Source: an uncultured Chloroflexus sp. (lineage in GTDB: Bacteria; Chloroflexota; Chloroflexia; Chloroflexales; Chloroflexaceae). From it: a DNA stretch of 64,000 bases. Shown here one piece after another: positions 26,364 to 36,443 of the stretch. Position 1 is the first letter of the stretch. Each line of letters starts with the position of its first letter. The notes under the pieces are model-generated. The model saw nothing but the letters and a program-made list of their open reading frames with translations, was not told the DNA's origin and ran no database searches. A program made the translations under genes and the position numbers. The DNA lies in assembly GCF_937951745.1 (NCBI RefSeq), contig NZ_CALFBQ010000044.1, positions 22,803 through 86,802 on the forward strand, read 5' to 3'.

Positions 26364-26945
26364 CTATACCGCCGGCTCGTAGCAAGCGCGGCAGCGTGCC
26401 TCGTACATATCAAGACCGCCCACAACAATTGTTGGCGCATTGGCCGGGGCAGGTTTGCCGTCGATCAAACGCTGTGAGCGCGTCGCATACGCGCCGCACT
26501 TAACGCAGATCGCGTACAGTTTATCAACTTGCTCGGCCATGGCCAGTAAGTGCATCATCGCTGGAAACGGCTCGGCGCGGTAATTGAGATCGAGGCCGGC
26601 CACAATCACCCGCGCGCCACGGTCGGCGAGCCATTGGCAGCCACGCACCATCTCGGCCGGATCGTCATCAAACAGATGCAATTCATCAATCGCCACGACA
26701 TGCACATCTTGGGCATAGGCCAAAATCTCACGCATTGTTGCCACTGTAATCGCCTCTAGCCGGCTGCCGCTATGGCTAGCTACCTGCCCCTCGGCATAGC
26801 GCGTATCCATCCGCGGCGTAAAGATCCGGTACGACTGGCGGGCAATCCGCACTTGCCGCATCCGCCGGATCAGCTCTTCGGTCTTGCCACTGTACATGCA
26901 GCCGCAAATAACCTCGATACGGCCGCCATCGCTCGGACGGGTCAT
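26364..26945 (-). CDS. tdk: Thymidine kinase (type II)
   Basis: Salvages thymidine with ATP. The 193-residue product has the P-loop [11 protein letters not shown], the Asp/Glu motif [11 protein letters not shown], the thymidine-binding lasso, and the structural zinc cysteines CVKC and CRAC. I chose the ATG at 26945 with AGGAGG 5 bases before; an upstream ATG at 26966 overlaps that ribosome site. Single-gene unit, convergent with pspA. Confidence 0.95.
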   Translation of the reverse strand: MTRPSDGGRIEVICGCMYSGKTEELIRRMRQVRIARQSYRIFTPRMDTRYAEGQVASHSGSRLEAITVATMREILAYAQDVHVVAIDELHLFDDDPAEMVRGCQWLADRGARVIVAGLDLNYRAEPFPAMMHLLAMAEQVDKLYAICVKCGAYATRSQRLIDGKPAPANAPTIVVGGLDMYEARCRACYEPAV

Positions 26946-27090
26946 TACTCCTCCTGAAATGATCATATGCTAGGCTAAGTAGGGTACACTGTACATACGC
27001 CATCGGTAAGGGGAATCATCATTCACCCTTGCCGTTTCGCTCTTGCGGTCGCCTTTCTCGGCTACCGTTAGCTTGCGGAGTATACCATAT

Positions 27091-27807
27091 ATGTCACGCC
27101 AGACAGAAGACGAACGCCTGCTGCGCACCGATCCGTACCGTCACCCGCACGATTTTACCCATACCGACACGTGGCGCGTGTTGCGGATTATGGGTGAATT
27201 TGTGGAAGGATTCGAGAATATGGCCGGGCTTGGCCCCGCCGTCTCGATCTTTGGTTCGGCCCGTATTCCACCAACCTCACCCATCTATTTGGCAGCGAGT
27301 GAAACGGCCCGCTTACTCGCGCAGGCCGGCTTTACCATCATCACCGGCGGCGGCCCCGGCCTGATGGAAGCGGCTAACAAAGGCGCGCGCGCCGGTGGCG
27401 GGCGCTCGGTTGGCTGTACGATTGAATTACCATTTGAAGCAGGCGCTAATCCCTTCGTTGATCTTGAAGTGCGGTTTCGCTACTTCTTCATCCGCAAAAT
27501 CATGTTCGTCAAATATGCCCATGCCTTTGTCATCTTTCCCGGCGGCTTCGGCACGCTCGATGAACTATTTGAGGCCTTAACCTTGATCCAAACGGGCAAA
27601 ATCCACGATTTCCCGATTGTGCTGTACGGCTCAGAGTTTTGGCAAGGTATGATCGATTGGGCGCGCCATACGCTGCTCACCAGCGGTACGATTGCGCAAT
27701 CCGATCTCGACCGTTTGCAGGTGCGCGACGATCCGCAACAGATTTGCGACCTGATTGTACAAGCTCATCAGCACCGGCAGAGAGGCGGCGATCCGTGGAC
27801 GCGCTAA
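27091..27807 (+). CDS. LOG family protein (TIGR00730-type nucleotide phosphoribohydrolase)
   Basis: A 238-residue Rossmann-fold protein with the LOG motifs GGGPGLMEAANKGA and FPGGFGTLDELFE, whose Arg/Glu pair binds and hydrolyses nucleoside 5'-monophosphates such as cytokinin precursors. I chose the ATG at 27091. A small downstream gene overlaps its end by 13 bases. In bacteria the family releases free base from AMP; the exact substrate is not shown. Confidence 0.88.
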   Translation: MSRQTEDERLLRTDPYRHPHDFTHTDTWRVLRIMGEFVEGFENMAGLGPAVSIFGSARIPPTSPIYLAASETARLLAQAGFTIITGGGPGLMEAANKGARAGGGRSVGCTIELPFEAGANPFVDLEVRFRYFFIRKIMFVKYAHAFVIFPGGFGTLDELFEALTLIQTGKIHDFPIVLYGSEFWQGMIDWARHTLLTSGTIAQSDLDRLQVRDDPQQICDLIVQAHQHRQRGGDPWTR

Positions 27808-28001
27808 CGTGGCCAGCGGATGACGAATTGTGTGCATTGCTGCGCCGCTATTATCAAGGTGACGCGGGCCTTTGGTCGGAAATTTTGGCCCGCGTCGAAC
27901 AAGAATTGCGCCTACGCCAATTGCCGCCCCTCCCGCGCCACGTGCGGTTCCGGCGCATCGGCGATGGCTATGTGGTGGTGATTACGCCGGCGGGGGCATA
28001 G
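27795..28001 (+). CDS. Small protein overlapping the LOG gene end (68 aa)
   Basis: Starts with GTG at 27795, 13 bases inside the LOG gene, in another frame, and encodes a helical N-half (DELCALLRRYYQGDAG) and a beta-like C-half ending VRFRRIGDGYVVVITPAG. The overlap suggests coupled translation. No family recognised; a fragment of a longer decayed gene is an alternative. Confidence 0.55.
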   Translation: MDALTWPADDELCALLRRYYQGDAGLWSEILARVEQELRLRQLPPLPRHVRFRRIGDGYVVVITPAGA

Positions 28002-28020
28002 ACGCCCGCTGTGACACACC

Positions 28021-29052
28021 TTACGTCGCCGCCGGATACCCGCCGCGTTCGAGGTATTGCCGGCGGTAATAGTCCATGTACTCACCGGATTTGATTGGTC
28101 GCCACCACGCCTCGTTCTCGACAAACCAACGCACGGTCTTTTCCAACGCTTCATCAAAAGTATGGCGTGAACGCCACCCCAATGCGCGCAGTTTCGAGCA
28201 ATCGAGCGCGTAACGCCGATCATGGCCGGCCCGGTCAGCAACGTGCTGGATCAAGCTGTACGGCTTACCAAGAATATCGAGTATCTTGCGCGCCATCTCG
28301 ATATTCGGTGTCTCGACTTCGGTGCCAACGTTATACACCTCGCCAAGTTGGCCTTTGTGCAGCACGATATCGATTGCCTCACAGTGATCAAGCACGTATT
28401 GATAATCGCGCACTTGTAATCCGTCTCCGTAGATCGGCAAGGGGAGATTGTCAATGGCATTAGTGGTAAAGAGTGGCACAGCCTTTTCGGGGTAGTGGTA
28501 TGGGCCGATATTGTTTGAGCCGCGCGTGGTGGTCACCGGCACGCCATACGTGACGTAGTACGCATAGACAAGATGCTCGGCCCCAGCCTTGCTGGCCGAA
28601 TATGGGCTGCGCGGTTCGAGCGGATCACCCTCGCGTGAGCGATGCGGCGCCGGGATCGCGCCGTACACCTCGTCGGTGCTGATCTGATGAAAGCGCTCGA
28701 GTTTTAGTTCGCGCGCCACCTCTAGCAACGCCCACGTGCCGTTGACATTGGTGCGCACCACCGCGTCAGGGGCCATAATCGAGCGATCAACGTGGGTCTC
28801 GGCGGCAAAATTGATGATGGTATCAATATCATAGGCGCGCACCGCTTCACGCACCGCATCAATATCACAAATATCACCGCGCACAAACGCAAAGCGCGGA
28901 TCGTTGGCGACCGGCGCCAGATTAGCCAAATTGCCGGCGTAGGTCAGTTTGTCGTAGACGACGATGCGATAATCGGCATACTTGCCCAGCATATAGTGAA
29001 CAAAGTTGCTGCCGATAAAACCGGCCCCGCCAGTCACGAGCAGATGTCTCAT
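28021..29052 (-). CDS. rfbB: dTDP-glucose 4,6-dehydratase
   Basis: An NAD-dependent SDR enzyme that makes dTDP-4-keto-6-deoxyglucose, the first specific step to dTDP-rhamnose and other deoxysugars. The 343-residue product has the TGGAGFIGSNFV dinucleotide motif, the catalytic Thr-Asp-Glu in ISTDEVYG, and YSASK with the Tyr/Lys pair. I chose the ATG at 29052; the longer frame adds 42 unrelated residues. No rfbA, rfbC or rfbD lies next to it in this window, so the pathway is scattered. Confidence 0.95.
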   Translation of the reverse strand: MRHLLVTGGAGFIGSNFVHYMLGKYADYRIVVYDKLTYAGNLANLAPVANDPRFAFVRGDICDIDAVREAVRAYDIDTIINFAAETHVDRSIMAPDAVVRTNVNGTWALLEVARELKLERFHQISTDEVYGAIPAPHRSREGDPLEPRSPYSASKAGAEHLVYAYYVTYGVPVTTTRGSNNIGPYHYPEKAVPLFTTNAIDNLPLPIYGDGLQVRDYQYVLDHCEAIDIVLHKGQLGEVYNVGTEVETPNIEMARKILDILGKPYSLIQHVADRAGHDRRYALDCSKLRALGWRSRHTFDEALEKTVRWFVENEAWWRPIKSGEYMDYYRRQYLERGGYPAAT

Positions 29053-29256
29053 AGGAGATCCAATCCCTTTCACTGCATAACGTTCGCGCAACCAACGATA
29101 GCATCTTGCTGCAACTGCTATCTTGATACAAACGCCGAAGGTCTGCGCCAACCGGCTTGTGCTATCGCTTGGCGGCAATCATATCTACTTACAGACAACG
29201 TTACAGACAATAGCACATGAGAATGAATAGGCAACCGGTCTTGCCGGCCACATAGA

Positions 29257-29751
29257 TTACGCTTCTGTAAAGATGCGGTTTTTGGCCCGCGATTCGGTTG
29301 CCATACGCTCTTTGTAAGCTTGCACTTGCGCCAACAAAGCCGGATCGGCGCTAGCCAGAATCTGCACAGCGAGCAAACCAGCGTTGCGACCATTACCAAT
29401 CGCAACCGTGGCAACCGGTACCCCTGCCGGCATCTGCACAATCGAGAGCAGCGAGTCGAGGCCGTTGAGCGCTTTGCTCGGCACCGGCACACCGATCACC
29501 GGCAACGGCGAATAGGCGGCAATCATGCCGGGCAAATGAGCCGCGCCGCCGGCCCCGGCAATGATGACCCTGATACCGCGCTGGTGCGCGGTGATGCCGT
29601 ATTCGGCCATATCGAGCGGCGTGCGGTGCGCTGAGACAACCCGCGCTTCGTAGGGAACGCCAAACTCGCGACAAACATCGATTGCGCCTTGCATCGTTGG
29701 CAAGTCGCTGTCACTGCCCATAATGATACCCACGAGCGGATGATCAGACAT
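29257..29751 (-). CDS. purE: N5-carboxyaminoimidazole ribonucleotide mutase
   Basis: PurE converts N5-CAIR to CAIR in purine synthesis. The 164-residue product has [13 protein letters not shown] at the N-terminus, the [11 protein letters not shown] motif with the active-site His, and [14 protein letters not shown] chose the ATG at 29751 (GAGGA in front). It follows purK after 22 bases in the same unit, as expected for the PurK-dependent route. Confidence 0.95.
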   Translation of the reverse strand: MSDHPLVGIIMGSDSDLPTMQGAIDVCREFGVPYEARVVSAHRTPLDMAEYGITAHQRGIRVIIAGAGGAAHLPGMIAAYSPLPVIGVPVPSKALNGLDSLLSIVQMPAGVPVATVAIGNGRNAGLLAVQILASADPALLAQVQAYKERMATESRAKNRIFTEA

Positions 29752-29773
29752 AGCGCTTCCTCGTCTCGATTCG

Positions 29774-30907
29774 TCACGATGGCATCGCCACCAGCGCAGC
29801 GGCGCGACGAGCAATCGTTTCGGCTTCAGCCAAGGTATCTGCCAACGCGGTAATATGACCCATCTTGCGCCCGACTCGCTCTTCGCGCTTGCCATAAAAG
29901 TGCATGTGCGCACCGGGAACCGCCAGCGCCTCGATGATTGCGCTGGTATTGATAGGGCCGTTGCGCTGGCCGAGCAGATTGACCATCACCGCTGCTGGCG
30001 CGCGCATCGCGGTCGAGCCAAGCGGCCACCCTAACACAGCCCGCAGATGCTGCTCAAACTGCGAGATGACGCAGGCTTCAATCGTGTAGTGGCCGGAATT
30101 GTGCGGGCGGGGGGCCAACTCATTGATTAGCACCCGGCCATCGGCCAGCGCAAACAACTCGACGCCAAAAATCCCCACCCCCTCGACCGCCTCAATCGCG
30201 GCCACCGCCAGTTCAGTCGCCAACGTGGCCATCGTCGGTTCAACCCGCGCCGGCGCGTAGACCACATGGCAGATATGATTCTGCTGCACCGTTTCGACCA
30301 CTGGGTACACCGCCGTCGCGCCATCGCGCCGGCGCGCAACCATCACCGCCAATTCGCGGCTAAACGGCACCCATGCCTCAACCAACAACAGGCTGCCGCC
30401 GCGAGTAAGCCGTTCCCACGCTGGCGCGACATCAGCGGGACCGCGCAGCGTGGCATTGCCGTAGCCATCATAGCCATTGCGGCGCGCTTTGAGCACCAGC
30501 GGCCAGCCAAACTCTTTGGCAACCGCCAAGACCTCATCTGGCGCAACGACCGACCGGAACGGCGGCACCGCCAGCCCTGCTGCTGCCAATCGTTCCTTTT
30601 GCCACAACTTATCTTGCACCACGGCAACCGTCGCCGGGGCGGGCCAAACCGGCGTACCCAAAGCAACAACCCGCTCGAGCAAGCCGGCATCGATAAACTC
30701 GTTTTCTAACGTCACCAGATCGCACTGGCGGGCAAACGCAGCGAGCACCGCTTCATCTTCCCACGGCCCAACCACCGCATGCTGGGTATACCGCGCCGCC
30801 GGGCTATCTGGCACCCGCTCGCAGATCACGATTTCAATGCCTAAACTAATGGCTGCCTGCACCAGCATCTGCGCCAACTGGCCGCCGCCAAAAATCCCTA
30901 CCCGCAT
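29774..30907 (-). CDS. purK: N5-carboxyaminoimidazole ribonucleotide synthase
   Basis: An ATP-grasp enzyme that carboxylates AIR with bicarbonate. The 377-residue product has [12 protein letters not shown] at the N-terminus, [44 protein letters not shown] and the catalytic [14 protein letters not shown] chose the ATG at 30907 with GAGAAG upstream. It is the first gene of the purK-purE unit. Confidence 0.95.
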   Translation of the reverse strand: MRVGIFGGGQLAQMLVQAAISLGIEIVICERVPDSPAARYTQHAVVGPWEDEAVLAAFARQCDLVTLENEFIDAGLLERVVALGTPVWPAPATVAVVQDKLWQKERLAAAGLAVPPFRSVVAPDEVLAVAKEFGWPLVLKARRNGYDGYGNATLRGPADVAPAWERLTRGGSLLLVEAWVPFSRELAVMVARRRDGATAVYPVVETVQQNHICHVVYAPARVEPTMATLATELAVAAIEAVEGVGIFGVELFALADGRVLINELAPRPHNSGHYTIEACVISQFEQHLRAVLGWPLGSTAMRAPAAVMVNLLGQRNGPINTSAIIEALAVPGAHMHFYGKREERVGRKMGHITALADTLAEAETIARRAAALVAMPS

Positions 30908-31103
30908 AGCGCTTCTCACCACGAACTGATTAACCACGCTGGGTATAGTACCGTTAGAGGACTAGATGCGCAAGCGTATGATGAGCTCGCACGGGTCTAT
31001 CGCTCTACACCAGCGTCCCATCCCATAGCACGGGTTGAGCAAGACTTCCCTCGCAGCTTATGTCATCCAGCCCACCCCTTCAAAGTCAGGCGCAAACTTC
31101 CGC

Positions 31104-31109
31104 TATAAT
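31104..31109 (+). promoter_or_regulatory. -10 box candidate for the 64-residue membrane protein
   Basis: Perfect TATAAT 39 bases before the ATG at 31149. The best -35 match, TTCAAA, is 20 bases upstream, so the assignment is weak. Confidence 0.35.
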
Positions 31110-31148
31110 ACAACTGGTGACAACAACCTTCGCAAGGAGCATGGCCGT

Positions 31149-31343
31149 ATGTCGATTTCTTCGCGCAGCAATCGCCGCCGTTCCAATCAACGCTCTAGCC
31201 CGGTACGCCGCCCGGTCGCCCGGTCGGTCGAACCGCCTGATTACAGCCGCGAGTATGCCGATGTCCGCCAAGACCTAATCTGGATCACAATCTGGGGCGG
31301 GCTGCTCACGATTGGGATGATTGCGGCTTCCTTCGTGCTGTAG
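31149..31343 (+). CDS. Small single-helix membrane protein (64 aa)
   Basis: A basic, Ser/Arg-rich N-terminus (SSRSNRRRSNQRSS) is followed by one C-terminal membrane helix, LIWITIWGGLLTIGMIAASF. AAGGAG lies 9 bases before the ATG. A tail-anchored topology with a positively charged cytoplasmic tail is likely. No family recognised. Confidence 0.68.
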   Translation: MSISSRSNRRRSNQRSSPVRRPVARSVEPPDYSREYADVRQDLIWITIWGGLLTIGMIAASFVL

Positions 31344-31410
31344 CACCACCGATCACTGCCGCAAAGAAGGCAACTCGTCATAGGAGCCTTGCTTTGCGGC
31401 CATTCTCTCT

Positions 31411-32394
31411 ATGACACCTATGATGAACAGCGCCGAAAACCGGTTGCGTAGCAAAGCCGCCCGGTTGCGCCACCTTGAGCATAAGCTATACAATGCACCA
31501 CCCAACGGCTACAGCGTGATCGAACTCGCCAAACTGTGCGGCGTCAACCGGCGCACGATCTACCGCGATCTCGATACGCTGAGCGAAGCGGGGGTACCCA
31601 TTTGGGAGCACCACGGCAGATACGGCCTCGATCGCAGCAAGTACCTCGCCACCATCCGACTTAACCTCAATGAAGCGATCGCGCTCTTTTTCGCTGCGCG
31701 GTTGCTCAGCCACCACAGCGACGAACACAACCCGCACATTGTTTCAGCGCTCGACCAGCTCGCTGCGGGTCTGCCCGACCAAACGATCGCCGGCCACATT
31801 GCCCGCTTGGCCGATATTGTGCGCCAGCGCCCGCCGGATCCGCATTACGTCACCATCCTCGAACTCCTCACCCGCGGGTGGGCTGAACGGCGCATGGTGC
31901 GCATCTGCTACCGCGCCCCCAACCGTCCGCTCACCGAACGCGACATTGCCCCCTATTTTCTCGAAGTGGTGCGCACGACGCCGGGAGTGTACGTGATCGG
32001 CTACGACCGGCTGCGCGATGACTTGCGCACCTTCAAAGTGGAACGGATCGAGCATGCCGAGCTGCTCGACGAGCAGTTCAGTATTCCAGCGGACTTTGAC
32101 CCGTATACCCACTTAGCGCGGTCGTGGGAGGTGATGAACGAGGCTGAAGTGACGATTCACCTACGCTTCAGCCCGCAAGCTGCGCCGCGCATCCGCGAGA
32201 CTCGCTGGCACCACAGCCAACAATTGTTTAACCATGCCGATGGCAGTTGCGACTTATGCCTGACCGTCGCCGGCATTCGCGAAATCTTAGGTTGGGTATT
32301 GAGTTGGGGAACTGAGGTGGAGGTGATCGAGCCGGAGGACCTACGGGCCGAGGTCATCAACCATGCCCGCCGCATATTAGATAAATACAAATAA
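31411..32394 (+). CDS. WYL-domain transcriptional regulator
   Basis: A 327-residue protein with an N-terminal winged helix of the DeoR type (SVIELAKLCGVNRRTIYRDL), a linker, and a WYL domain (YVIGYDRLRDDLRTFKVERI) that binds nucleic acid or small nucleotides, then a C-terminal WCX-like extension ending VINHARRILDKY. Such regulators often respond to DNA stress or control defence genes; here the neighbours are purine and ribosomal protein genes, which gives no clear target. A perfect palindrome begins five bases after its stop. Confidence 0.87.
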   Translation: MTPMMNSAENRLRSKAARLRHLEHKLYNAPPNGYSVIELAKLCGVNRRTIYRDLDTLSEAGVPIWEHHGRYGLDRSKYLATIRLNLNEAIALFFAARLLSHHSDEHNPHIVSALDQLAAGLPDQTIAGHIARLADIVRQRPPDPHYVTILELLTRGWAERRMVRICYRAPNRPLTERDIAPYFLEVVRTTPGVYVIGYDRLRDDLRTFKVERIEHAELLDEQFSIPADFDPYTHLARSWEVMNEAEVTIHLRFSPQAAPRIRETRWHHSQQLFNHADGSCDLCLTVAGIREILGWVLSWGTEVEVIEPEDLRAEVINHARRILDKYK

Positions 32395-32398
32395 GAGA

Positions 32399-32418
32399 GG
32401 GCGACGCGCGCGTCGCCC
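32399..32418. terminator. Perfect 20-bp palindrome between WYL regulator and rpmE
   Basis: GGGCGACGCGCGCGTCGCCC, with no loop required by sequence, lies between convergent gene ends. It could end both transcripts; it lacks a T run and shares its CGACGC/GCGTCG core with palindromes at 21264-21291 and 33379-33397. Confidence 0.5.
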
Positions 32419-32442
32419 CAGCTATTTCCGAGACACCAACAA

Positions 32443-32742
32443 CTATTCCGTCTCTTCGCCGTAAATTTCCTTCAGCAGGCTCTTCTTCTTTTCGGGCTGG
32501 CGGCCAGCGCGGCGCGCTTCGCGCTCGGTCTGCCGCTCTTGAGCGACATTCAACCGGCGCATAAAGCGATCAACTTGGCCGGCGGTATCGACGATACGCT
32601 GTTCACCGGTGTAAAACGGATGGCAGTTGGCACAAATCTCCACCCGCAGATTTGGGCGGGTCGAACCGATCTTCCACACCGTCCCGCAGGTTGTGCAGAC
32701 GATGCCATCGGTATAGTACTTGGGATGAATACCCTGTTTCAC
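32443..32742 (-). CDS. rpmE: 50S ribosomal protein L31
   Basis: The 99-residue product has the zinc-type L31 core: KQGIHPKYYTDGIVCTTCG, with CANCHPFYTGEQ completing the metal site. The start is GTG at 32742 with AGAGGA 7 bases before. A charged extension of about 35 residues (REARRAGRQPEKKKSLLKEI) follows the normal ~65-residue core and is longer than in most bacteria. It lies 13 bases downstream of rpmA. Confidence 0.95.
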   Translation of the reverse strand: MKQGIHPKYYTDGIVCTTCGTVWKIGSTRPNLRVEICANCHPFYTGEQRIVDTAGQVDRFMRRLNVAQERQTEREARRAGRQPEKKKSLLKEIYGEETE

Positions 32743-32755
32743 CGTCGTATCCTCT

Positions 32756-33034
32756 CTAATTGGCAGCGGACTCGGCAGACGCAACTGGGATCACGCTGAC
32801 CATCTTCTGGGTGCGCGAATAGTGGCCGAACTGCACCACGCCATCAACGAGGGCGTAGAGTGTCCAGTCGCGGCCAACGCCGACATTCTCACCCGGCTTG
32901 ATTTTGGTGCCGCACTGGCGCACGATAATATTGCCGGCCCGAACCAGCTCGCCGCCGAAGCGCTTGACACCGCGCATTTTCGGATTGCTGTCGCGCCCGT
33001 TGCGCGAGCTGCCTACACCTTTTTTGTGTGCCAT
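32756..33034 (-). CDS. rpmA: 50S ribosomal protein L27
   Basis: The 92-residue product starts [16 protein letters not shown] and has [22 protein letters not shown] cut only by normal variation; it lies near the peptidyl transferase centre. It starts directly with AHKKG, so no cleavable leader of the Firmicutes type. It sits 13 bases after rplU and is followed by rpmE, the usual L21-L27 pair. Confidence 0.96.
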   Translation of the reverse strand: MAHKKGVGSSRNGRDSNPKMRGVKRFGGELVRAGNIIVRQCGTKIKPGENVGVGRDWTLYALVDGVVQFGHYSRTQKMVSVIPVASAESAAN

Positions 33035-33047
33035 TGTTCAAGCTCCT

Positions 33048-33359
33048 CTAGGCGACGATCTCGCTAATGCGAATTTTGGTATAGCGCTGGCGATGGCCGG
33101 TGCGGCGGCGATAGCGCGTCTTGTTGCGGTAGCGGAACACGACAATCTTGTCGCCCTTCTGCTCACCCAATACCTCTGCCCGCACCACAGCACCCTCGAC
33201 CAGCGGCGAGCCAACCTTTACCTGCTCCGCGTCGCCCACCAACAGCACTTCACCTAGCTCAATCTGGCTGCCCGGCTCGGCGCTGATCAGGTCGATGGTC
33301 AGGACTTGGCCCGGCTCGACACGGTATTGCATACCACGGTCACGAATAATCGCATACAC
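33048..33359 (-). CDS. rplU: 50S ribosomal protein L21
   Basis: The 103-residue product begins [17 protein letters not shown] and ends [19 protein letters not shown], the standard L21 pattern. The start is GTG at 33359 with AAGGAG 10 bases upstream. First gene of the rplU-rpmA-rpmE unit. A strong hairpin lies directly upstream of its ribosome site. Confidence 0.95.
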   Translation of the reverse strand: MYAIIRDRGMQYRVEPGQVLTIDLISAEPGSQIELGEVLLVGDAEQVKVGSPLVEGAVVRAEVLGEQKGDKIVVFRYRNKTRYRRRTGHRQRYTKIRISEIVA

Positions 33360-33378
33360 GGTCTTCTTCTCCTTGGGG

Positions 33379-33397
33379 CGACGCACGCACTGCGTCG
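33379..33397 (-). promoter_or_regulatory. Hairpin in the rplU leader
   Basis: Stem CGACGCA/TGCGTCG with a 5-base loop, about 20 bases before the rplU start and just upstream of its AAGGAG site. It could be part of an L21-type autoregulatory leader, or one of the dispersed CGACGC palindromes. Confidence 0.4.
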
Positions 33398-33481
33398 AGA
33401 CAACATGAAAACAGAGCGGTTGCACCGCCCTTTGCCTTGCGTAGTATAGCAAAGGGTTGGCGTAGTGTCAAACGCCGTTCG

Positions 33482-34396
33482 CTACTCGCTGCGCGCAATC
33501 CGAGCCATCTCCTCGCACGCGCGCAAGGCGGCGATCCGCGCCCAACCGAGCGACGCATTAGCGCCAATTGCCAGCAACAAGATCAGGTCATCAACCGACG
33601 CCATAATGATGTTTTGATCTTGGCCCTCGTGAATAACCAAATGGCCGGGACGCTGCTGGCCCAAATGGCGGCCAATCTCGGCCAGCGCCAGCGTGTTGCC
33701 GGCAGCCAGCGCCGCCACTACCGTGACGTTAATATCGCGCCGCCGGCTCCAATGGCTGAGCACCAACCCGCTCATATCGGCCAAAATCGCACACTGCACA
33801 TCGGGCGCTAGCGCCAAATCCTTCAACGCCTGCCGCATGCGTTCAAGCTGGGCTTCCGAATAGCTACGCCCGCTTCGACCGGGCTGGTTGGGCGTCAGCC
33901 GCATTGCTACCGCCGAGTTCACCGCTGGCGGCGACTGGCGAGCACGCAAGGCGGCCAGCCGCTGACTAAACCGGCTGCCGCTGGCCGGTTCGGCTGATTG
34001 CGCTTCGGGACGGCTTGATCCCACCGGCTTGATCGGATCGAGCAAGGTGGTCGCTGCTAACCGCAATTGTTCGGCAGTGGCCGGCTTGGTCAACACGTAG
34101 TCGATCTGCAATTCGGCTTTGAGTTGCGGCGACAAGTCTTCGGGGCTAATGGTAAACACGACCACTGCCGTGCTCGGATCGAGCTGGCGCACCCGCTGGA
34201 TCAACTCGATCCCATTCATACCCGGCATGCGGAGATCGGTGAATAACAGATCGACTGGCTGGCGCGAAATGTGCAACAGCGCAGCCTCCGCCGAAGAGAC
34301 ATCGCTCACTTCATACGGCGTATCATCGGTGAGCGCCAACGCCACCAACCGGCGAATGTTTGGATCATCATCGACAATTAAAATGCGCTTGGGCAT
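33482..34396 (-). CDS. Response regulator receiver fused to a roadblock/LC7 domain
   Basis: A 304-residue protein. The N-terminal receiver (residues about 1-120) has RILIVDDDPNIRRLV, the phospho-acceptor Asp in LLFTDLRMPGMNG, a Thr switch in VVVFTISPED and Lys in VLTKPATAEQ. A Pro/Ser-rich linker leads to a C-terminal roadblock/LC7 domain (about 195-300: DLALAPDVQCAILADMSGLV, VTVVAALAAGNTLALAEIG). Roadblock domains usually bind Ras-like GTPases such as MglA, so this may link phosphorylation to a GTPase switch in gliding or polarity. No kinase or GTPase gene lies next to it. ATG with GGAG upstream. Confidence 0.88.
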   Translation of the reverse strand: MPKRILIVDDDPNIRRLVALALTDDTPYEVSDVSSAEAALLHISRQPVDLLFTDLRMPGMNGIELIQRVRQLDPSTAVVVFTISPEDLSPQLKAELQIDYVLTKPATAEQLRLAATTLLDPIKPVGSSRPEAQSAEPASGSRFSQRLAALRARQSPPAVNSAVAMRLTPNQPGRSGRSYSEAQLERMRQALKDLALAPDVQCAILADMSGLVLSHWSRRRDINVTVVAALAAGNTLALAEIGRHLGQQRPGHLVIHEGQDQNIIMASVDDLILLLAIGANASLGWARIAALRACEEMARIARSE

Positions 34397-34604
34397 ACCT
34401 GCTCCGGCGAACGCAACGCCGCGCCTGTCTCGGCGCGGCGGCGGCATGGACGTCGTGCATCTTATAGTATAGCTTTTTTGAGCGAACTTGTCGCCGGGTC
34501 AGAAGTACTACTTTTTTCCCCAGACACCGTAGCCGGCAGATTTTGCGCCTACCACCGAGTTGCCGATCGGCAGAGACCACTTCCTGTGGTGGCGCTCCGG
34601 AGCG

Positions 34605-36371
34605 TCATTCATCGACGATCCGGATATGCAGCTCTTTCAACTGGCGCTCATCAACCGGCGATGGCGCGTTGGTCATCAGATCGACTGCTTGCTGCGTCTT
34701 GGGGAAGGCCATCACTTCGCGGATAGTCGGCTCGCCAGCCAAGATCATCACAAGCCGATCGATACCGGGAGCGATCCCACCGTGGGGTGGCGCGCCATAC
34801 TCAAACGCTTCCAGCATGTGACCAAATTGCGCCTGCGCCTGTGCCTCACTGATGCCGAGCAGCGAAAAGATCTGTTGCTGCACATCACGGCGATGGATAC
34901 GGATGCTACCACCGCCCGCCTCATAACCATTGAGGATCAGGTCGTAAGCCTTAGCCCGCACTTTGCCCGGATCGGTTGCCAACAGCGGCAGGTCTTCGTC
35001 TTTGGGTGCGGTAAAGGGATGGTGAACGGCATCCCAGCGCTGCTCGTCCTCGTTCCATTCTACCAGCGGAAAATCGATGACCCACGCAAAGCAGAGCGTG
35101 TCGGGATCGGCAAGGTTCAGCCGTTCGGCCAGATTGCGGCGCAGCTTGTCGAGTGAGGCAGCAACCACCGCCGGCTGATCAGCGACGATCAACAACAGAT
35201 CGCCGGGTTGCGCTGCCATACGTTGGGCAATCGCCTCGAACTCGCCGGGAGCAAGGTTTTTGGCAAAGCTTGAGCGGACTTCGCCACCATCAGCGGGTAG
35301 AACGGCCCATGCCAACCCTTTCGCACCGCCAGCGCGTGCCACCTCGGCCAGCTCGTCGATCTGCTTGCGTGAGAAGGTTGCACACCCCGGCGCGCGAATC
35401 CCTTTCACCTGACCGCCGGTGACCAACGCACTGCGGAACACTTGGAACGGCGTCTCGGCTAGCAGATCGCTCAGATTGACTAATTCGAGGTCGTAGCGCA
35501 GATCGGGCTTATCGGAACCGTAGCGCTCCATCGCTTCAGCATAGGTGAGGCGGCGGAATGGCGTCGGCAGATGCTTGTGCGGCGTTATCGTGCGACACAG
35601 CGCAGTAAAGAGCCGCTCGATCAGATCGAGCACATCTTCCTGATCGACGAAGCTCATCTCCATATCGAGCTGGGTAAACTCAGGCTGGCGATCGGCGCGC
35701 TGATCTTCATCACGGAAGCAACGGGCAATCTGGAAATATTTATCGTAGCCGGCGACCATCAGCAACTGCTTGAGTTGCTGCGGGCTTTGCGGCAGGGCAT
35801 AAAACTTGCCCGGATGCAAGCGCGAAGGTACTAAATAGTCACGCGCCCCTTCTGGAGTTGATTTGATCAAGATCGGGGTCTCGATCTCAAGAAAACCCTC
35901 GTTATCAAGAAAATCGCGGATAAACTTGACCACGCGATGGCGCAAGATCAAGTTACGCTGCATCCGCTCGCGGCGCAGGTCAAGGTAGCGATACTTGAGG
36001 CGCACCGCTTCATCTTCGCCACCTTCTTTGGCAATATAGATCGGCGTCGTGCGGGCCGAGTTCAGGATATGCGCTTCAATCGCAGACACTTCGATCTCGC
36101 CGGTGGCAATTTCAGGATTGACAGCTTCGGCAGGGCGAATGCGCACCCGCCCACGCACCTGAATAACATATTCCGATCGCACTGTCTCGGCTACTTCATG
36201 CGCCGCCGGGTTAGCGCTATCAAATACGACCTGCGTGATACCGTAGCGATCGCGCAGGTCAATAAAAATAAGGTCGCCGTGGTCGCGCCGGCGATGCACC
36301 CAGCCGGCCAGTGTCACCTCTTGGCCAGCATGAGCGGGGCGCAACTCACCACAGGTATGTGAACGGTACAT
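34605..36371 (-). CDS. aspS: Aspartyl-tRNA synthetase (bacterial type)
   Basis: A 588-residue class II synthetase. In order: an N-terminal OB anticodon domain ([24 protein letters not shown], with small variations), motif 2 text [21 protein letters not shown], the bacterial GAD insertion, and motif 3 [15 protein letters not shown] at 36371 with GGAGAGG before it. Length is normal. Whether it also charges tRNA-Asn (non-discriminating form) depends on gatCAB and asnS elsewhere. Confidence 0.96.
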   Translation of the reverse strand: MYRSHTCGELRPAHAGQEVTLAGWVHRRRDHGDLIFIDLRDRYGITQVVFDSANPAAHEVAETVRSEYVIQVRGRVRIRPAEAVNPEIATGEIEVSAIEAHILNSARTTPIYIAKEGGEDEAVRLKYRYLDLRRERMQRNLILRHRVVKFIRDFLDNEGFLEIETPILIKSTPEGARDYLVPSRLHPGKFYALPQSPQQLKQLLMVAGYDKYFQIARCFRDEDQRADRQPEFTQLDMEMSFVDQEDVLDLIERLFTALCRTITPHKHLPTPFRRLTYAEAMERYGSDKPDLRYDLELVNLSDLLAETPFQVFRSALVTGGQVKGIRAPGCATFSRKQIDELAEVARAGGAKGLAWAVLPADGGEVRSSFAKNLAPGEFEAIAQRMAAQPGDLLLIVADQPAVVAASLDKLRRNLAERLNLADPDTLCFAWVIDFPLVEWNEDEQRWDAVHHPFTAPKDEDLPLLATDPGKVRAKAYDLILNGYEAGGGSIRIHRRDVQQQIFSLLGISEAQAQAQFGHMLEAFEYGAPPHGGIAPGIDRLVMILAGEPTIREVMAFPKTQQAVDLMTNAPSPVDERQLKELHIRIVDE

Positions 36372-36443
36372 AGCCTCTCCTGCCGGATTGAAAGCGGCAA
36401 CGAACGGTTAGCCGTCGCATTATAACATAGGCGCTCGCACCGC

